Translations under genes and position numbers: made by a program | The notes under the pieces: model-generated | Told to the model about the DNA's origin: nothing | What the model saw: only the letters and a program-made list of their open reading frames with translations | Database searches by the model: none | Shown here: piece after piece, positions 11,681-24,649 of the stretch | How positions within the stretch are numbered: position 1 is the stretch's first letter | How the letters are laid out: the number at the start of each line of letters is the position of its first letter | From: Euglena gracilis | Taxonomy: Eukaryota > Euglenida > Euglenophyceae > Euglenales | DNA: 64,000 bases | Direction: 5' to 3' | Assembly (NCBI GenBank): GCA_039621445.1 | Contig: CP154956.1 | Span: forward strand, 48,564,231-48,628,230

Positions 11681-11769
11681 GGGGTGGTCTCCCAAAGAGC
11701 TCAGCTCTACGTCACACCCTGGTCGCTGAGCTCTTATCTCTTTAGAGTAAGAGCGAAGCTTACCACCCC
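11681..11769 (+). repeat. Fold-back element, full form
   Basis: GGGGTGGT...ACCACCCC outer stem. It sits directly after the GCC-rich block that follows the 19-bp minisatellite. Confidence 0.85.
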
Positions 11770-13369
11770 GGTTTGGGACCCCCCCTGACCCCCCCCCCCC
11801 CCCCCCCCCCGCTCCCCCCCCCCCCCCTGGGTAGGCAGGGAGTCCCGCGGATTATCGATATGATCAAATTTCCGGGTCCCCAAAATGAATGGCCTATAGG
11901 TTAGGAGACGGTCCCAGGTTGCCAACGCACCCCCACAATAGCCGTAACTCCCCGCCAGTTCGGAGATCGGGCCCGAGCAAAAAAGTTGCGTACCGTTTTT
12001 TTTTTCGGTGCAATTCCAGCTTTTTTGGGGTCCAAAAATCGAAAAACTCCAAATATCCCGAAAACGGGGGGGAGGTGAAGAAAAGTGATGGCGACCTTAT
12101 TTGACGACCTTGGGACGCCCGATCGATCGGTATGCGCTTTGGGCCAACTCCTCGCCTAGCCCGAGATATGGCCGTTGTGTTTTGGGCGAGTTTGGCCATT
12201 TTTGGCCATTTCGGGCCAATTCGGGTCCCTAAACCGTAATGTACCCATATCTCGGGCTAGACGAGGAGGTGGAGCCCAAACCAGGGGATCAATCATTAGG
12301 TATAGGCGGGGGTTTTGACCGTTTTTTTGGGGTTCCCGGGGGCGTGGTTGTGCGATTTGGGCCAGTTTTGGGTATTTGGGGACCCCCAGCGGGGGTTCGA
12401 TGGCGGCCGGGCTGGGGTCCAAAAATCGAAAAATTCAAAATATCTCGAAAACGCTGCGGAGTTGAGGAAAAGTGATGGCGACCTTATTTGACGACTTGGA
12501 ACGCCCTATCGATCGTATGCGCGGTTTGGGTCCTCGCCTCGAGATACGGGGGGGGGTTTTGGGGAGCCGATCGGGGCGATTCGTGGTGGGAATTTCCGGA
12601 CAAACCCAGGGGGTCAATCAAGGGGGGGGTTTGGTTTTTGGGGTTTTTGGGGGTTGTGTTGGTGGATTTTGGGGGTGGTCGGGTGCGAGGGGGGGTCGGG
12701 GCGGGGGGGGTGGGCTCGGAAAAACTTTTTTTTTTCGAAAAAAGTTTTTTTTAAAACACTTCACCCAAAAGTGTTTTTTCCATTCCACGGCCCCCCCCCA
12801 CCCCCCCGCCCCCCCTGGGCCGCCCGGGTGTTTTGCCATTTTTGGGTCAAAATCGAAAAAATTCGAAAAATTTTTTGCCCAAAAACATTTTTGACTCCCG
12901 GACCCGAAAAAAATGTTTTTCGAAAAAAAATTTTTCGACCCGCCCCCCCCCAGGCCCCGTTGGCCCCCCCGCCCTGGCCGGTCTTAGCCAGGTCAAAAAG
13001 TCGAAAAAAATTCGAAAAAATTTTTTTTGCCCAAAACGTTGTTTTTTGGTCTCCCGGACCCGGAAAAAAAGTGTTTTTGAGGAAAATATGAGCTTTTTTC
13101 GACGCGACAGCGCCCCTTTTTGGTCCACTAACCCATTAACTTTGGGTCAAAACCGGTCAAAAAAGTCGAAAAAAAAATCGAATGTTTTTTGGCCTCCCAC
13201 CCGGAAAAACTGTTTTTTGAGCCGAAAATGAGCGTTTTCGACCCGCCAGCGCCCCGTTTTTGCCAACCCATGACTTTGGGTCCTCAAAAAGTCGTCGTTT
13301 TTTTGGCCCCCATGTTTTTTTGGCCTCCCTGACCCGAAACTGGAGCCGAAAATGAGGCCCACCGGGCCG

Positions 13370-13453
13370 GGTGGTCCCAAGAGCTCAGCTCTACGTCACA
13401 CCCTGGTCGCTGAGCTCTTATCTCTTTAGAGTAAGAGCGAAGCTCACCACCCC
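13370..13453 (+). repeat. Fold-back element, full form
   Basis: GGTGGTCCCAAGAGCTCAGC...; GAAGCTCACCACC at the right end. C tract to 13503. Confidence 0.85.
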
Positions 13454-14579
13454 CCCCAACACCCCCCCTCACCCCCCCCCCCCCGCCCCCGCCCCCCCCC
13501 CCCTGAGTAGGCTCGGGCCCCCGCGGATTATCGATGTGATCTGATTTCCGGACCCGAAAAGTTAATAGCCTATAGGTTAGGAGAGGGTCCCTAGTTTGTC
13601 CAGAGCCCGCATTTTGCCCGCAACTCCCCGCCGGTCCGGAAATCTGGCCCGAGCAAAAAAGTTGTCTACCGTTTTTTTTCCAAAGAAAGTTTGTTGGACC
13701 GGCAACAGGGGGTCATTTTTGGGGTCAAAAAATCGAAAAATTCAAAATATCTCGAAAACGCCGGGGGGTTGAGAAAAAGTAAAGAGTACCTCATTCCACA
13801 ACTTTGGGACGCCCTATCCACCGGTATGCGCGGTTTGGGCCAACTCCCCGCCTGGCCCGAGATATGGCCGTTTTGTGGTTTCGCCAGGGGGGGACTCTGC
13901 CAAACACAAGTCATATTTGGGGTCAAAAAACTGAAAAATTCAAAATATCTCGAAAACGCTGGGGAGTTGAGAAAAACCAGAGTATTCCACAACTTTGGGA
14001 CGCCCTATCCACCCGTATGCGCGGTTTGGGCCAACTCCCCGCCTGGGCCAAGATATGGCCGTTTTGGGGTTTCGCCAGGGGGGGACTCTGCCATTTGGAG
14101 CCCAAAACGGGCCAAAAAACCAGTTTTTGCAAAATATGTCCAAAATGGTGGGGAGTTGTAAAAAATGTCCGGAGACCTAAATTGAAGCCATTGGAACGCC
14201 CTATCTACTGGTAGTTTGATTTCCCCGCAACTCCCCGCCTGGCCCTAGATACGGCCGTTTTCTGGCCAATTTGGGCCATTTTGTACACTCTTCTCACTGT
14301 TCGACTTGGCCGTTTTCGGGCCAAAAAGTCGCAAAAAATCCGAAAATTTTTTTTCGCCCAAAAGCATGTTTTTTGGCCTCCCGGACCCGGAAAAACTGTT
14401 TTTTGTGCCGAAAATGAGCGTTTTTTCGACCCGCCGGCGCTTCGTTTTGGGCCGCCAACCCATTGACTTTGGGTCAAAACCGGGTCAAAGAATCGAAAAA
14501 ATCGAAAAAAAATTTTTCCCGAATCGATGTTTTTTTGGCCTCCCGGACCCGGAAAAACTGTTTTTGAGCCGAAAATGAG

Positions 14580-14667
14580 CGTGGTCTCCCAAAGAGCTCA
14601 GCCCTACGTCGCACCCTGGTCGCTGAGCTCTTATCTCTTTAGAGTAAGAGCGAAGCTTACCACCCCG
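14580..14667 (+). repeat. Fold-back element, full form
   Basis: Core as at 4724. Right flank ACCACCCCGGCGACGGGG, then a C tract to 14762. Confidence 0.85.
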
Positions 14668-14849
14668 GCGACGGGGGGTCCGACCCCCCCACCCCCCCCC
14701 CTCCCCTCCCCCCCCCCCCCCCCCCACCCCCCCGCCCCCCCCCGCCCCCCCGCCCCCCCTGGGTAGGTCCGGGCACCCGAGGATTATCGATGTGATTGGA
14801 TTTCCTGGCCCCCAAAGTGAATAGCCTATAGGTTAGGGGACGATCCCTA

Positions 14850-17250
14850 GTTTCTCCAGAGCGTTTGGGTTACCCGCAACTCTCCGCCAGTCTAGAGATA
14901 TGGCCCGAGCAAAAAAGTTGTCTACCGTTTTTTTTTCCGGGAAAATTGCAGGGTCATTTTGGGGTCAAAAAATCGAAAATTTCAAAATATCTCGAAAACG
15001 CTGCGGAGTTGCGAAAAAGTGAAGAGGACGTCATTCCACAACTTTGGGACGCCCGATCGATCGGTATGCGCGGTTTGGGCCAACTCCTCGCCTAGCCCGA
15101 GATACGGCCGTTTTGGGGTTTTGGGCCAGTTTGGCCAGTTTTGGCCATTTCGGGCCCGTTCGGGGCCCGAAACCGTAATTTGGCCGTATCTTGGGCTAGA
15201 CGGGGAGTTGGAGCCCAAACCAGGGGGTCAATCATTAGGTTTAGGGGGGGGTTTTGACCGTTTTTTGGGGTTCCCCGGGCCTGGTTGTGCGATTTTGGGC
15301 CAGTTTTGGGTATTCGGGGACCCCACCGCGCGCCGGCAGGGCGGCTGGGCGGGGGGAGGGGGGTCGGTCGGGTGGCAGGTCGGGAACCAAAATTTTGAAA
15401 AAATTTCAAAATTTTGGTCGCTCAAAAACACTTTTTTTCACTTCAGAACATCAAAAAAAGTGTTTTTGAGCGAAAAATTTTTTTCCGACCCGGACCCCAT
15501 GCCCCCCCTGGCTGGGTGGGGCCTGACCCCCCCGGCCGGTGGACTTGCCATTTTTGGGTCAAAAAGTCAAAAAAATTCGAAAAATTTTTTTTTGCCCAAA
15601 ACCATGATTTTTGACCTCCCGCACCCGAAAAAAGTGTTTTCGAGCCAAAAATGAGCGTTTTTCGACCCGCCAGCGCCCCGTTTTGGGCCGCCAACCCATT
15701 GACTTTGGGTCAAAACCGGACAAAAAAAGGTCAAAAAAATTGAATTTTTTTTTGCCCGAAACGAAGTTTTTTGACCTCCCGGCCCCCAGAAAAACTGTTT
15801 CCGAGCCAAAAATGAGCGTTTTTCGACCGCCAGTGCCCCGTTTTGGGCCACCAACCCATTGACGTTGGGTCAAAACCGGGTCAAAAAAGTCGAAAAAAAT
15901 CGAAAAATTTTTTAGGCCCGAAACGATGTTTTTTGGCCTCCATGACCCGGAAAAACTGTTTTTGAGCCGAAAATGAGTGTTTTTCCCGGGCCGGGACGGG
16001 GGTGGTCTCCCAAAGAGCTCAGCTCTACGTCACACCCTGGTCGCTGAGCTCTTATCTCTTTAGAGTAAGAGCGAAGCTTACCACCCCGGCGACGGGGGGT
16101 TCGGACCCCCCGCCCCCCCGCCCCCCCCCGCCCCCCCCCCGCCCCCCCCCCCCCCGCCCCCCCCCCCCCCCCGCCCCCCTGGGTAGGTCGGGCAACCGAG
16201 GATTATCGATGTGATTGGATTTCCGGGCCCCCAAAGTGAATAGCCTATAGGTTAGGAGAGGTTCCCTAGTTTCTCCAGAGCACTTCGGGTGCCCGTAACT
16301 CCCCGCCAGTCCGGAGATATGGCCCGAGCAAAAAAGTTGTCTACCGTTTTTTTTTCCGGGGAAATTTCAGGGTCATTTTGGGGTCAAAAAATGGAAAATT
16401 TCAAAATATCTCGAAAACCCCGCGGAGTTGCAAAAAAGTGAAGAGGACGTCATTCCTCAACTTTGGGACGCCCGATCGATCGGTATGCGCGGTTTGGGCC
16501 GACTCCCCGCCTAGCCCGAGATACGGCCGTTTTGGGGTTTTGGGCCAGTTTGGCCAGTTTTGGCCATTTCTGGCCCGTTCGGGGCCCGAAACCGTAAATT
16601 GGCCGTATCTCGGGCTAGACGGGGATTTGGAGCCCAAACCAGGGGGTCAATCATTAGGTTTAGGGGGGGGTTTTGACCGTTTTTTGGGGTTCCCGGGGCC
16701 TGGTTGTGCGATTTTGGGCCAGTTTTGGGTATGCGGGGGACCCCTGCAGGGGTTCGAGGGTGTCCGGGCTGGGGTCCAAAAATCGAAAATTTCAAAATAT
16801 CTCGAAAACGCTGCGGAGTTGAGGAAAAGTGATGGCGACCTTATTTGACGACCTTGGAACGCCCTATCGATCGGTATGCGCGGTTTAGGACAACTCCTTG
16901 CCTAGCCCGAGATACGGCCGTTTTGGGAGTTTTGGGCCCGTTTTGCCAGTTCTGGCCCGTTCAGGGCCCGAAACCGTAAATTGGCCGTATCTCGGGCTAG
17001 ACGGGGAGTTGGGACCCAAACTGCAAACATCACGTTTAGGGGGGGGTTTTGACCGTTTTTTGGGGTTCCCGGGGTCTGGTTGTGCGATTTTGGCCAGTTT
17101 TGGGTGTTCGGGGACCCCATCGCGCGCCGTCAGGGCGGCTGGGTGAGGGGGGGTCGGGTGGCAGGTCGGGACCCAAAATTTTGAAAAATTTTTTTTCGCT
17201 CAAAAACACTTTTTTTCACTTCAGAACATCAAAAAAAGTGTTTTTGAGCG
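14850..17250. repeat. Left copy of a ~2.4-kb direct duplication
   Basis: Nearly identical to 21,510-23,870, at an offset of about 6,610-6,665 bp, including module D, the module A variants and the fold-back. The right copy lacks the minisatellite that follows the left one. Confidence 0.8.
16006..16087 (+). repeat. Fold-back element, full form
   Basis: CGGGGGTGGTCTCCC...CTTACCACCCCGGCG. C tract to 16180. Confidence 0.85.
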
Positions 17251-17334
17251 AAAAAAATGCCCGAAAGCATGTTTTTTGGCTTTCTGGACCCGGAAAAGGT
17301 GTTTTCGAGCCGAAAATTGGCGTTTTTCGACCCC

Positions 17335-18030
17335 GGATGGGCATCATGACCAATGATGGCCATCATGACCCATGATGGCCATCATGACCAATGATGGCCA
17401 TGATGACGAATGATGGCCATCATGACCCCGGATGGGCATCATGACCAATGATGGCCATCATGACCCATGATGGCCATCATGACCCCGGATGGCCATCATA
17501 ACCAATGATGGCCATCATGACGAATGATGGCCATCATGACCAATGAGGGCCATCATGACCAATGATGGCCATCATGACCCATGATGGCCATAATGACCAA
17601 TGATGGCCATCATGACGAATGATGGCCATCATGACCCCGGATGGGCATCATGACCAATGATGGCCATCATGACGAATGATGGCCATCATGACCCCGGATG
17701 GGCATCATGACCAATGATGGCCATCATGACCCATGATGGCCATCATGACCCATGATGGCCATCATGACCAATGATGGGCATCATGACCCCGGATGGCCGT
17801 CATGACCCCGGATGGCCATCATGAACTTGGATGGCCATCATGACCCATGATGGCCATCATGCGCAATGATGGCCATCATGCCCAATGATGGGCGTCATGA
17901 CCCCGGATGGCCATCATGACCCCGGATGGCCATCATGACCCCGGATGGCCATCATGACCCATGATGACCATCATGTCCAATGATGGCCATCATGACCCCG
18001 GATGGGCATCATGACCAATGATGGCCATCA
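17335..18030. repeat. 19-bp minisatellite, about 36 copies
   Basis: Same family as at 11.1 kb, with a second unit type GACCCCGGATGGCCATCAT mixed in. It starts inside a module-A unit at TTTTTCGACC|CCGG. Confidence 0.9.
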
Positions 18031-18180
18031 TGACCGCCGGGCCGTTGGGCCGCCGGGCCGCCGGGCCGCCGGCCGGAGCCTCCGCCTCCACCGCCGGGCC
18101 TCCGTCCGCCCGGCCTCCGCCGCCGGGCCGCCGGCCCTCCGCCGGCCGCCCCGCCGCCCCCGCCCCCCCCCCCGCCGGCC
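18031..18180. repeat. GCC-rich low-complexity block
   Basis: Follows the minisatellite as at 11.5 kb, ending in C-rich sequence before the decayed fold-back. Confidence 0.8.
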
Positions 18181-18182
18181 CC

Positions 18183-18258
18183 CGCTCCCAAAGAGCTCCC
18201 CCCCCCCCCCGTCGCTGGCCTCTTATCTGTTTAAAGTAATAGCGAAGCTTACCACCGG
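18183..18258 (+). repeat. Fold-back element, decayed
   Basis: CCCAAAGAGCTCCCC..., GTCGCTGGCCTCTTATCTG and TTTAAAGTAATAGCGAAGCT. Stems are broken. It follows the second minisatellite and GCC-rich block. Confidence 0.65.
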
Positions 18259-19536
18259 TCCCGGAGCGTCGCACCCCCCCGCCCCCCCCCCCGCCCCCCC
18301 CCGCCCCCCCCCGCTCCCCCGGTCCGCCCCCCTGGGTAGGTAGTGAAACCCCGGGAGTATCGATGTGACTGGATTCCCTGGCCCCCAAAGTGAATAGCCT
18401 ATAGGTTAGGAGAGGTCCCTAGTACCTCCGGAGCCCTTCGGTTACCCGCAACTCTCCGCCAGTCCGGAGATATGGCCCGAGCAAAAAAGTTGTATACCGT
18501 TTTTTTTTCCGGGGAAATTGCAGGGTCATTTTGGGGTCAAAAAATCGAAAATTTCAAAATATCTCGAAAACGCCGGGGAGTTGCGAAAAATTAAAGAGGA
18601 CGTCATTCCACAACTTTGGGACGCCCGATCGATCGGTATGCGCGGTTTGGGCCAACTCCCCGCCTAGCCCGAGATACGGCCGTTTTGGGGTTTTGGGCCA
18701 GTTGGGCCAGTTTTGGCCGTTTCGGGCCCGTTCGGGGCCCGAAACCGTAATTTGCCCGTATCTCGGGCTAGACGGGGAGTTGGAACCCAAACCAGGGGGT
18801 CAAACATTAGGTTTAGGGGGGGGTTTTGACCGTTTTTTTGGGGTTCCCGGGGTCTGGTTGCGCCATTTTGGGCCAGTTTTGGGTATTCGGGGACCCCACC
18901 GGGCGCCGTCAGGGCGGCTGGGCGAGGGGGGGTCGGGTGGCAGGTCGGGACCCAAAATTTCGAAAAAATTTTTTTCGCTCAAAAAACACTTTTTTTCACT
19001 TCAGAACATCAAAAAAAGTGTTTTTGAGCGAAAAAATTTTTTCCGACCCGGACCCCCCCCCCTGGCTGTGGCCCGCCCGCCTGGCCGGTGGACTTGGCCA
19101 TTTTTGGGTCAAAAAGTCGAAAAAAATCGAAAATTTTTTTTTTGCTTAAAACCATGATTTTTGACCACCCGGAACCGAAAAAAGTGTTTTCGAGCCAAAA
19201 ATGAGCGTTTTTCGACCGCCAGCGCCCCCCAACCCATTGACTTCAGGTCAAACCCGGGTCAAAAAAGTCGAAAAAATCGAAAAAAAAATTTTTGCCCAGA
19301 ACAATGCTTTTTGGCCTCCAGGACCCGTAAAACCTGTTTTTGAGCCGAAAATGAGCGTTTTTCGACCCGCCCGCGCCCCGTTTCGGGCCGCCAACCCATT
19401 GACTTTGGCTCAAAACCGGATCAAAAAAGTCGAAAAATTCGAAAAAAAATTTTGCCCAAAACCATGATTTTTGACCTCCCAGACCCGGAAAAAGTGTTTT
19501 TGAACCGAAAATGAGTGTTTTACCCGGGCCGGGCCG

Positions 19537-19624
19537 GAGTGGTCTCCCAAAGAGCTCAGCTCTACGTCACACCCTGGTCGCTGAGCTCTTATCTCTTTAG
19601 AGTAAGAGCGAAGCTTACCACCGG
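19537..19624 (+). repeat. Fold-back element, full form
   Basis: Core intact. The right flank is ACCACCGGGGCCGGAGG, and the C tract to 19690 is interrupted by GA. Confidence 0.85.
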
Positions 19625-21263
19625 GGCCGGAGGGGTGTCGGACCCCCCCGCCCCCCCCCGCCCGACCCCCACGCCCCCCTCCCCCCCCTGGTTAGGTCCG
19701 AAACCTATGATTATCGATCTAAGGGGAAACTATCCCCTGTACCAGTACCTTCCGACCCCTTCAGTTACCCTCATCTCTCCGCCAGTCCGTAGATATGACC
19801 CGAGAAAAAAAGTTGTCTACCGTTTTTTTTTTCCGGGGAAATTGCAGGGTCATTTTGGGGTCAAAAAATCGATAATTCAAAATTCTCGAAAACGCCGCGG
19901 AGTTGAGAAAAAGTGAAGAGGACGTCGTTCCACAACTTTGGGACGCCCGATCGATCGGTATGCGCGGTTTGGGCCAACTCCCCGCCTAGCCCGAGATACG
20001 GCCGTTTTGTGGTTTTGGGCCAGTTTGGCCAGTTTTGGCCGTTTCGGGCCCGTTCGGGGCCCGAAACCGTAAATTGCCCATATCTCGGGCTAGACGGGGC
20101 GCTGGAACCCACACCAGGGGGTCCACACTTAGGTTTAGGCGGGGGTCGTGACCGTTTTTTGGTGTTCCCGGGGTCTGGTTGCGCCATTTTGGGCCAGTTT
20201 TGGGTGTTCGGGGACCCCTGCGGGGGTTCGAGGGCGGCCGGGCTGGGGTCCAAAAATCGAAAAATTCAAAATATCTCGAAAACGCTGCGGAGTTGAGGAA
20301 AAGTGATGGCGACCTCATTTGACGACCTTGGAACGCCCTATCGATCGGTATGCGCGGTTTGGGACAACTCCTCGCCTAGCCCGAGATATGGCCGTTTTGG
20401 GGGTTTTGGGCCAGTTTGGCCAGTTCTGGCCATTTCGGGGCCCGAAACCGTAAATTGGCCGTATCTCGGGCTAGACGAGGAGTTGGGACCCAAACCAGGG
20501 GGTCAATCATTAGGTTTAGGGGGGGGTTTTGACCGTTTTTTTGGGGTTCCCGGGGCCTGGTTGTGCGATTTTGGGCCAGTTTTGGGTATTCGGGGACCCC
20601 ACCGGGCGCCGTCAGGGCGGCTGGGCGAGGGGGGGGTCGGGTGGCAGGTCGGGACCCAAAATTTCGAAAAAAATTTTTTCGCTCAAAAACACTTTTTTTC
20701 ACTTCAGAACATCAAAAAAAAGTGTTTTTGAGCGAAAAATTTTTTCCGACCCGGACCCCCCCCCCCCCCTGCCCCCCCCCCTGGGGCCCGACCCTTGGCC
20801 GGTGACTTAGCAATTTTTGGGTCAAAAAGTCGAAAAAATTCGAAAATTTTTTTTTGCCCAAAACCATGATTTTTGACCTCCCGGACCCGAAAAAAGTGTT
20901 TTCAAGCCAAAATTGAGCGTTTTTCGACCCGCCGGCGCCCCGTTTTGGGCCGCCAACCCATTGACTTTGGGTCAAAACCGGGTCAAAAAAGTCGAAAAAA
21001 ATCGAAAAATTTTTTTTTGCCCCAAAACGATGTTTTTTGGCCTCCCGGACGCGGAAAAAACTGTTTTTGAGCCGAAAATGAGCGTTTTGCGACCCGCCAG
21101 CGCCCCGTTTTGGGCCACCAACCCATGACTTTGGGTCAAAACCGGTCAAAAAAGTCGAAAAAAATCGAAAAAAATTTTGGCCCCAAACCCGTGTTTTTTG
21201 GCCTCCCTGACGCGGAAAACCTGTTTTTGAGCCGAAAATGAGCCTTCTCCCCCGGTCCGTTCC

Positions 21264-21354
21264 GGGGTGGTCTACCAAAGAGCTCAGCTCTACGTCACAC
21301 CCTGGTCGCTGAGCTCTTATCTCTTTAGAGTAAGAGCGAAGCTTACCACCCCGG
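21264..21354 (+). repeat. Fold-back element, full form
   Basis: GGTCTACC instead of GGTCTCCC; otherwise intact. It is followed by five CCCCCCCG units. Confidence 0.85.
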
Positions 21355-21509
21355 CGACGGGGGGTCCGCCCCCCCCGCCCCCCCCGCCCCCCCCGCCCCC
21401 CCCGCCCCCCCCGCCCCCCCTGGGTAGGTCGGGGCACCCGAGGATTATCGATGTGATTGGATTTCCGGGCCCCCAAAGTGAATAGCCCATAGGTTAGGAG
21501 ACGATCCCT

Positions 21510-23870
21510 AGTTTCTCCAGAGCATTTGGGTTACCCGCAACTCCCCACCAGTCCGGAGATATGGCCCGAGCAAAAAAGTTGTCTACCGTTTTTTTTTTTT
21601 CGGGGAAATTGCAGGGTCATTTTGGGGTCAAAAAATCGAAAATTTCAAAATATCTCGAAAACGCTGCGGAGTTGCGAAAAAGTGAAGAGGACGTCATTCC
21701 ACAACTTTGGGACGCCCGATCGATCGGTATGCGCGGTTTGGGCCAACTCCTCGCCTAGCCCGAGATACGGCCGTTTTGGGGTTTTGGGCCAGTTTGGCCA
21801 GTTTTGGCCATTTCGGGCCCGTTCGGGGCCCGAAACCGTAATTTGGCCGTATCTTGGGCTAGACGGGGAGTTGGAGCCCAAACCAGGGGGTCAATCATTA
21901 GGTTTAGGGGGGGGTTTTGACCGTTTTTTGGGGTTCCCCGGGCCTGGTTGTGCGATTTTGGGCCAGTTTTGGGTATTCGGGGACCCCACCGCGCGCCGGC
22001 AGGGCGGCTGGGCGGGGGGAGGGGGGTCGGTCGGGTGGCAGGTCGGGAACCAAAATTTTGAAAAAATTTCAAAATTTTGGTCGCTCAAAAACACTTTTTT
22101 TCACTTCAGAACATCAAAAAAAGTGTTTTTGAGCGAAAAAAATTTTTCCGACCCGGACCCCATGCCCCCCTGGCTGGGGCCTGACCCCCCTGGCCGGTGG
22201 ACTTAGCCATTTTTGGGTCAAAAAGTCAAAAAAATTCGAAAAAATTTTTTTTGCCCAGAACCATGATTTTTGACCTCCCGCACCCGAAAAAAGTGTTTTC
22301 GAGCCAAAAATGAGCGTTTTTCGACCCGCCAGCGCCCCGTTTTGGGCCGCCAACCCATTGACTTTGGGTCAAAACCGGACAAAAAAAGGTCAAAAAAATT
22401 GAATTTTTTTTTGCCCGAAACGAAGTTTTTTGACCTCCCGGCCCCCAGAAAAACTGTTTCCGAGCCAAAAATGAGCGTTTTTCGACCGCCAGTGCCCCGT
22501 TTTGGGCCACCAACCCATTGACGTTGGGTCAAAACCGGGTCAAAAAAGTCGAAAAAAATCGAAAAATTTTTTAGGCCCGAAACGATGTTTTTTGGCCTCC
22601 ATGACCCGGAAAAACTGTTTTTGAGCCGAAAATGAGTGTTTTTCCCGGGCCGGGACGGGGGTGTCCTACGTCACACCCTGGTCGCTGAGCTCTTATCTCT
22701 TTAGAGTAAGAGCGAAGCTTACCACCCCCGGCGACGGGGGGTTCGGACCCCCCGCCCCCCCCCCCCCCCCCCCCCCCCCCCCCGCCCCCCCCCCCCCGCC
22801 CCCCCCCCCCCCCCCCCCCCCCCCGATGTGATTGGATTTCCGGGCCCCCAAAGTGAATAGCCTATAGGTTAGGAGAGGTTCCCTAGTTTCTCCAGAGCAC
22901 TTCGGTGCCCGTAACTCCCCGCCAGTCCGGAGATATGGCCCGAGCAAAAAAGTTGTCTACCGTTTTTTTTTTTTGTTTAATTTCAGGGTCATTTTGGGGT
23001 CAAAAAATCGAAAATTTCAAAATATCTCGAAAACTCCGCGGAGTTGCAAAAAAGTGAAGAGGACGTTATTCCTCAACTTTGGGACGCCCGATCGATCGGT
23101 ATGCGCGGTTTGGGCCGACTCCCCGCCTAGCCCGAGATACGGCCGTTTTGGGGTTTTGGGCCAGTTTGGCCAGTTTTGGCCATTTCGGGCCCGTTCGGGG
23201 CCCGAAACCGTAAATTGGCCGTATCTCGGGCTAGACGGGGATTTGGAGCCCAAACCAGGGGGTCAATCATTAGGTTTAGGGGGGGGTTTTGACCGTTTTT
23301 TGGGGTTCCCGGGGCCTGGTTGTGCGATTTTGGGCCAGTTTTGGGTATGCGGGGGACCCCTGCAGGGGTTCGAGGGTGGCGGGGCTGGGGTCCAAAAATC
23401 GAAAATTTCAAAATATCTCGAAAACGCTGCGGAGTTGAGGAAAAGTGATGGCGACCTTATTTGACGACCTTGGAACGCCCTATCGATCGGTATGCGCGGT
23501 TTAGGACAACTCCTTGCCTAGCCCGAGATACGGCCGTTTTGGGGGTTTTGGGCCCGTTTTGCCAGTTCTGGCCCGTTCAGGGCCCGAAACCGTAAATTGG
23601 CCGTATCTCGGGCTAGACGGGGAGTTGGGACCCAAACTGGGGGGTCACACATTACGTTTAGGGGGGGGTTTTGACTTTTTTTTGGGGTTCCCGGGGTCTG
23701 GTTGTGCGATTTTGGCCAGTTTTTGGGTGTTCGGGGACCCCATCGCGCGCCGTCAGGGCGGCTGGGTGAGGGGGGGGTCGGGTGGCAGGTCGGGACCCAA
23801 AATTTTGAAAAAATTTTTTTCGCTCAAAAACACTTTTTTTCACTTCAGAACATCAAAAAAAGTGTTTTTG
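21510..23870. repeat. Right copy of a ~2.4-kb direct duplication
   Basis: Partner of 14,850-17,250. It differs mainly in homopolymer lengths and in the 5' truncation of its internal fold-back (22,662). Confidence 0.8.
22662..22729 (+). repeat. Fold-back element, left end missing
   Basis: Starts at TCCTACGTCACACCC; the left stem arm is lost. C tract to 22825. Confidence 0.75.
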
Positions 23871-24243
23871 AGCGAAAAAAAATTTTCCGACCCGGACCCC
23901 TCCATGCCCCCCCCCCCCCTGGATCCCCCTGGCCGGTGGACTTAGCCATTTTTGGGTCAAAAAGTCAAAAAATTCAAATTTCAAAAAATTTTTTTTGCCC
24001 ATGTTTTTTGACCTCCCGGACCCGAAAAAAGTGTTTTCGAGCCAAAATGAGCGTTTTTCGATCCGCGCGACCGGCGCCCCGTTTTGGGCCGCCAACCCAT
24101 TGACTTTTGGTCAAAACCGGTCAAAAAAGTCGAAAAAAATCGAAAATTTATTTTTGACTCCAAAACGATGTTTTATGGTCTTCCGGAAACCCAGAAAACA
24201 TTTTTTTTTGGGCCGAAAATGAGCTTTTTTCGCAGGCCGGGGC

Positions 24244-24333
24244 GGATTGTCCCCCAAGAGCTCAGCTGACGTCACAGGCACCCTTTTCGCTGACTCTTAT
24301 CTCTTTCGGTACGAGAGCGAAGCTTACCACCGG
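24244..24333 (+). repeat. Fold-back element, diverged
   Basis: AAGAGCTCAGCTGACGTCAC...CGCTGACTCTTATCTC, then TTTCGGTACGAGAGCGAAGC. Both stems are weakened. Confidence 0.7.
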
Positions 24334-24649
24334 GCCGGAGGGGGGTCGTAGACCGCCCCGCTCCCCCCCCCGCCCCCCCCCGGCCCACCCCTCCCACCCC
24401 TCCCCCCCCGCCCCCCCCTCCCCCCCCCCCCGCCCCTCCCCCCCCCACACCCCCCGCCCCCCCCCTTTTTCGGTGCCTTCACCCCCTAGGATTATCGATG
24501 TGACTGGATTTCGTGGCCCCCAAAGTGAATAGCCTATAGGTTAGGGGACGGTCCCTAGTACCTCCAGAGCCCTTCGGTTACCCGCAACTCTCCGCCAGTC
24601 CGGAGATATGGCCCGAGCAAAAAAGTTGTGTACCGTTTTTTTTTCCGGG

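Noticed and set aside
11526-11745. Alanine/glycine/proline-rich frames in GCC-rich blocks
   Set aside because: Low-complexity translation in all frames.
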